From the NCBI GenBank assembly GCA_964020155.1, contig OZ026547.1, forward strand, positions 2,993,631 to 3,057,630: 64,000 nt of DNA. Reading direction: 5' to 3'. The stretch comes from Chondrilla cf. caribensis. Lineage: Eukaryota; Porifera; Demospongiae; Chondrillida; Chondrillidae. The notes beneath the pieces are model-generated. The model was not told where the DNA came from and did not search any database. It saw only the letters and a list, made by a program, of their open reading frames with translations. The translations under genes and the position numbers were made by a program. Shown piece after piece: positions 63,470-64,000 of the stretch; positions within the stretch are counted from its first letter, which is position 1, and each line of letters begins with the position of its first letter.

Positions 63470-63740
63470 TACTTCCGATTGATATAGAAGATTGTGCACA
63501 TATTTCACTATTATACCAGACACCAGGGAGAGAATTGTATCATCAAATGCCTCTAATGACCAGTTGTATCATAACTGGTATGTATTTGTCTTTCTAACAC
63601 GTACACTCAACTATTATACATGTACATGCACACTCAGTTCTTATTTCTGCTGCATTTGGGGTACATGCTCACCTACCAATCATTCCCAGGCTATACCACC
63701 ATTTTATCCTTATATCCCAAGGCTTGAATGAACAGGGTTG
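63470..63740. repeat. Dispersed repeat, second copy (see 2620-2900)
   Basis: Same orientation as the left copy. The rest of the window to 64000 shows nothing recognisable. Confidence 0.6.
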
Positions 63741-64000
63741 AATGAACAGGGGATTTCCTTTCTACAAACACTTCTGAATGTCTGTGTACACAAGCTATAC
63801 GGAATCTATCAAAACTATCAATATCAAAAAATTCATGCTTGTATATTTGCTGGACACATACAAAGTAGGGACCCTCCTTATTCACTTTCACGCTAACAGA
63901 ACTGCATCTCAACAGAATACATCACCATACATAATATTATGGGTGAAGTTGGGAGCTTATCCATCTTCTGCACAAACCATAATTTCACACCATGCATTAT

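Overview
The window looks like a metazoan, probably sponge (poriferan), nuclear scaffold. It is AT-rich and full of CA/GT microsatellites. Its genes have short introns, and it carries many secreted single-domain fibrinogen-related (FReD) genes. It also has a collagen-like gene whose C-terminal domain I know from sponges and cnidarians, plus several classes of eukaryotic transposon. The phylum is an inference; no rRNA or mitochondrial marker is present.

Layout. 279-2209 (minus): three 3'-terminal exons of an aromatic amino acid hydroxylase. 3148-19300: FReD loci 1-4 (plus), with a 3.28 kb LINE inserted at 6128-9409. 20244-29818: a collagen-like gene split in the middle of an exon by an 8,432-bp CACTA/EnSpm-like DNA transposon (21090-29521). 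That transposon has 35-bp perfect inverted repeats and a TG target duplication. It carries two divergent multi-exon genes with open frames: a 12-exon TNP2-like transposase and a 7-exon BEN-domain protein. 31449-35583: tandem type B FReD loci 5-7, of which two are broken. 36.1-43.2 kb: minus-strand exons like WDFY3/Alfy, one type A FReD gene (locus 8), a Penelope relic and a pogo-like element. 43.8-51 kb: an orphan FReD first exon, then a nearly intact Ty3/gypsy element. 51040-61397: FReD loci 10-12 around a second copy of WDFY3-like exons. 61.9-63.2 kb: two related inverted-repeat elements. The right edge holds unrecognised sequence.

FReD genes follow one plan. A short first exon encodes 5'UTR and signal peptide, a phase-1 intron follows, and one exon encodes the whole fibrinogen-like domain. 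Two signal-peptide/promoter types (A and B) and two FReD exon types combine; locus 12 is an A/B chimera. Type A promoters share an RFX X-box-like site a near-constant distance upstream of CCAAT and TATAAAAG. Loci 3, 4, 6, 8, 10, 11 and 12 look intact; loci 1, 2, 5 and 7 are broken by different mechanisms. The natural reading is a rapidly duplicating secreted-lectin cluster that is also a transposon hotspot.

The strongest candidate for something undescribed is the CACTA-like element: reading frames that look complete in both genes, the BEN-domain partner, CCC termini, tandem subterminal repeats, and a precise recent insertion into a host exon.
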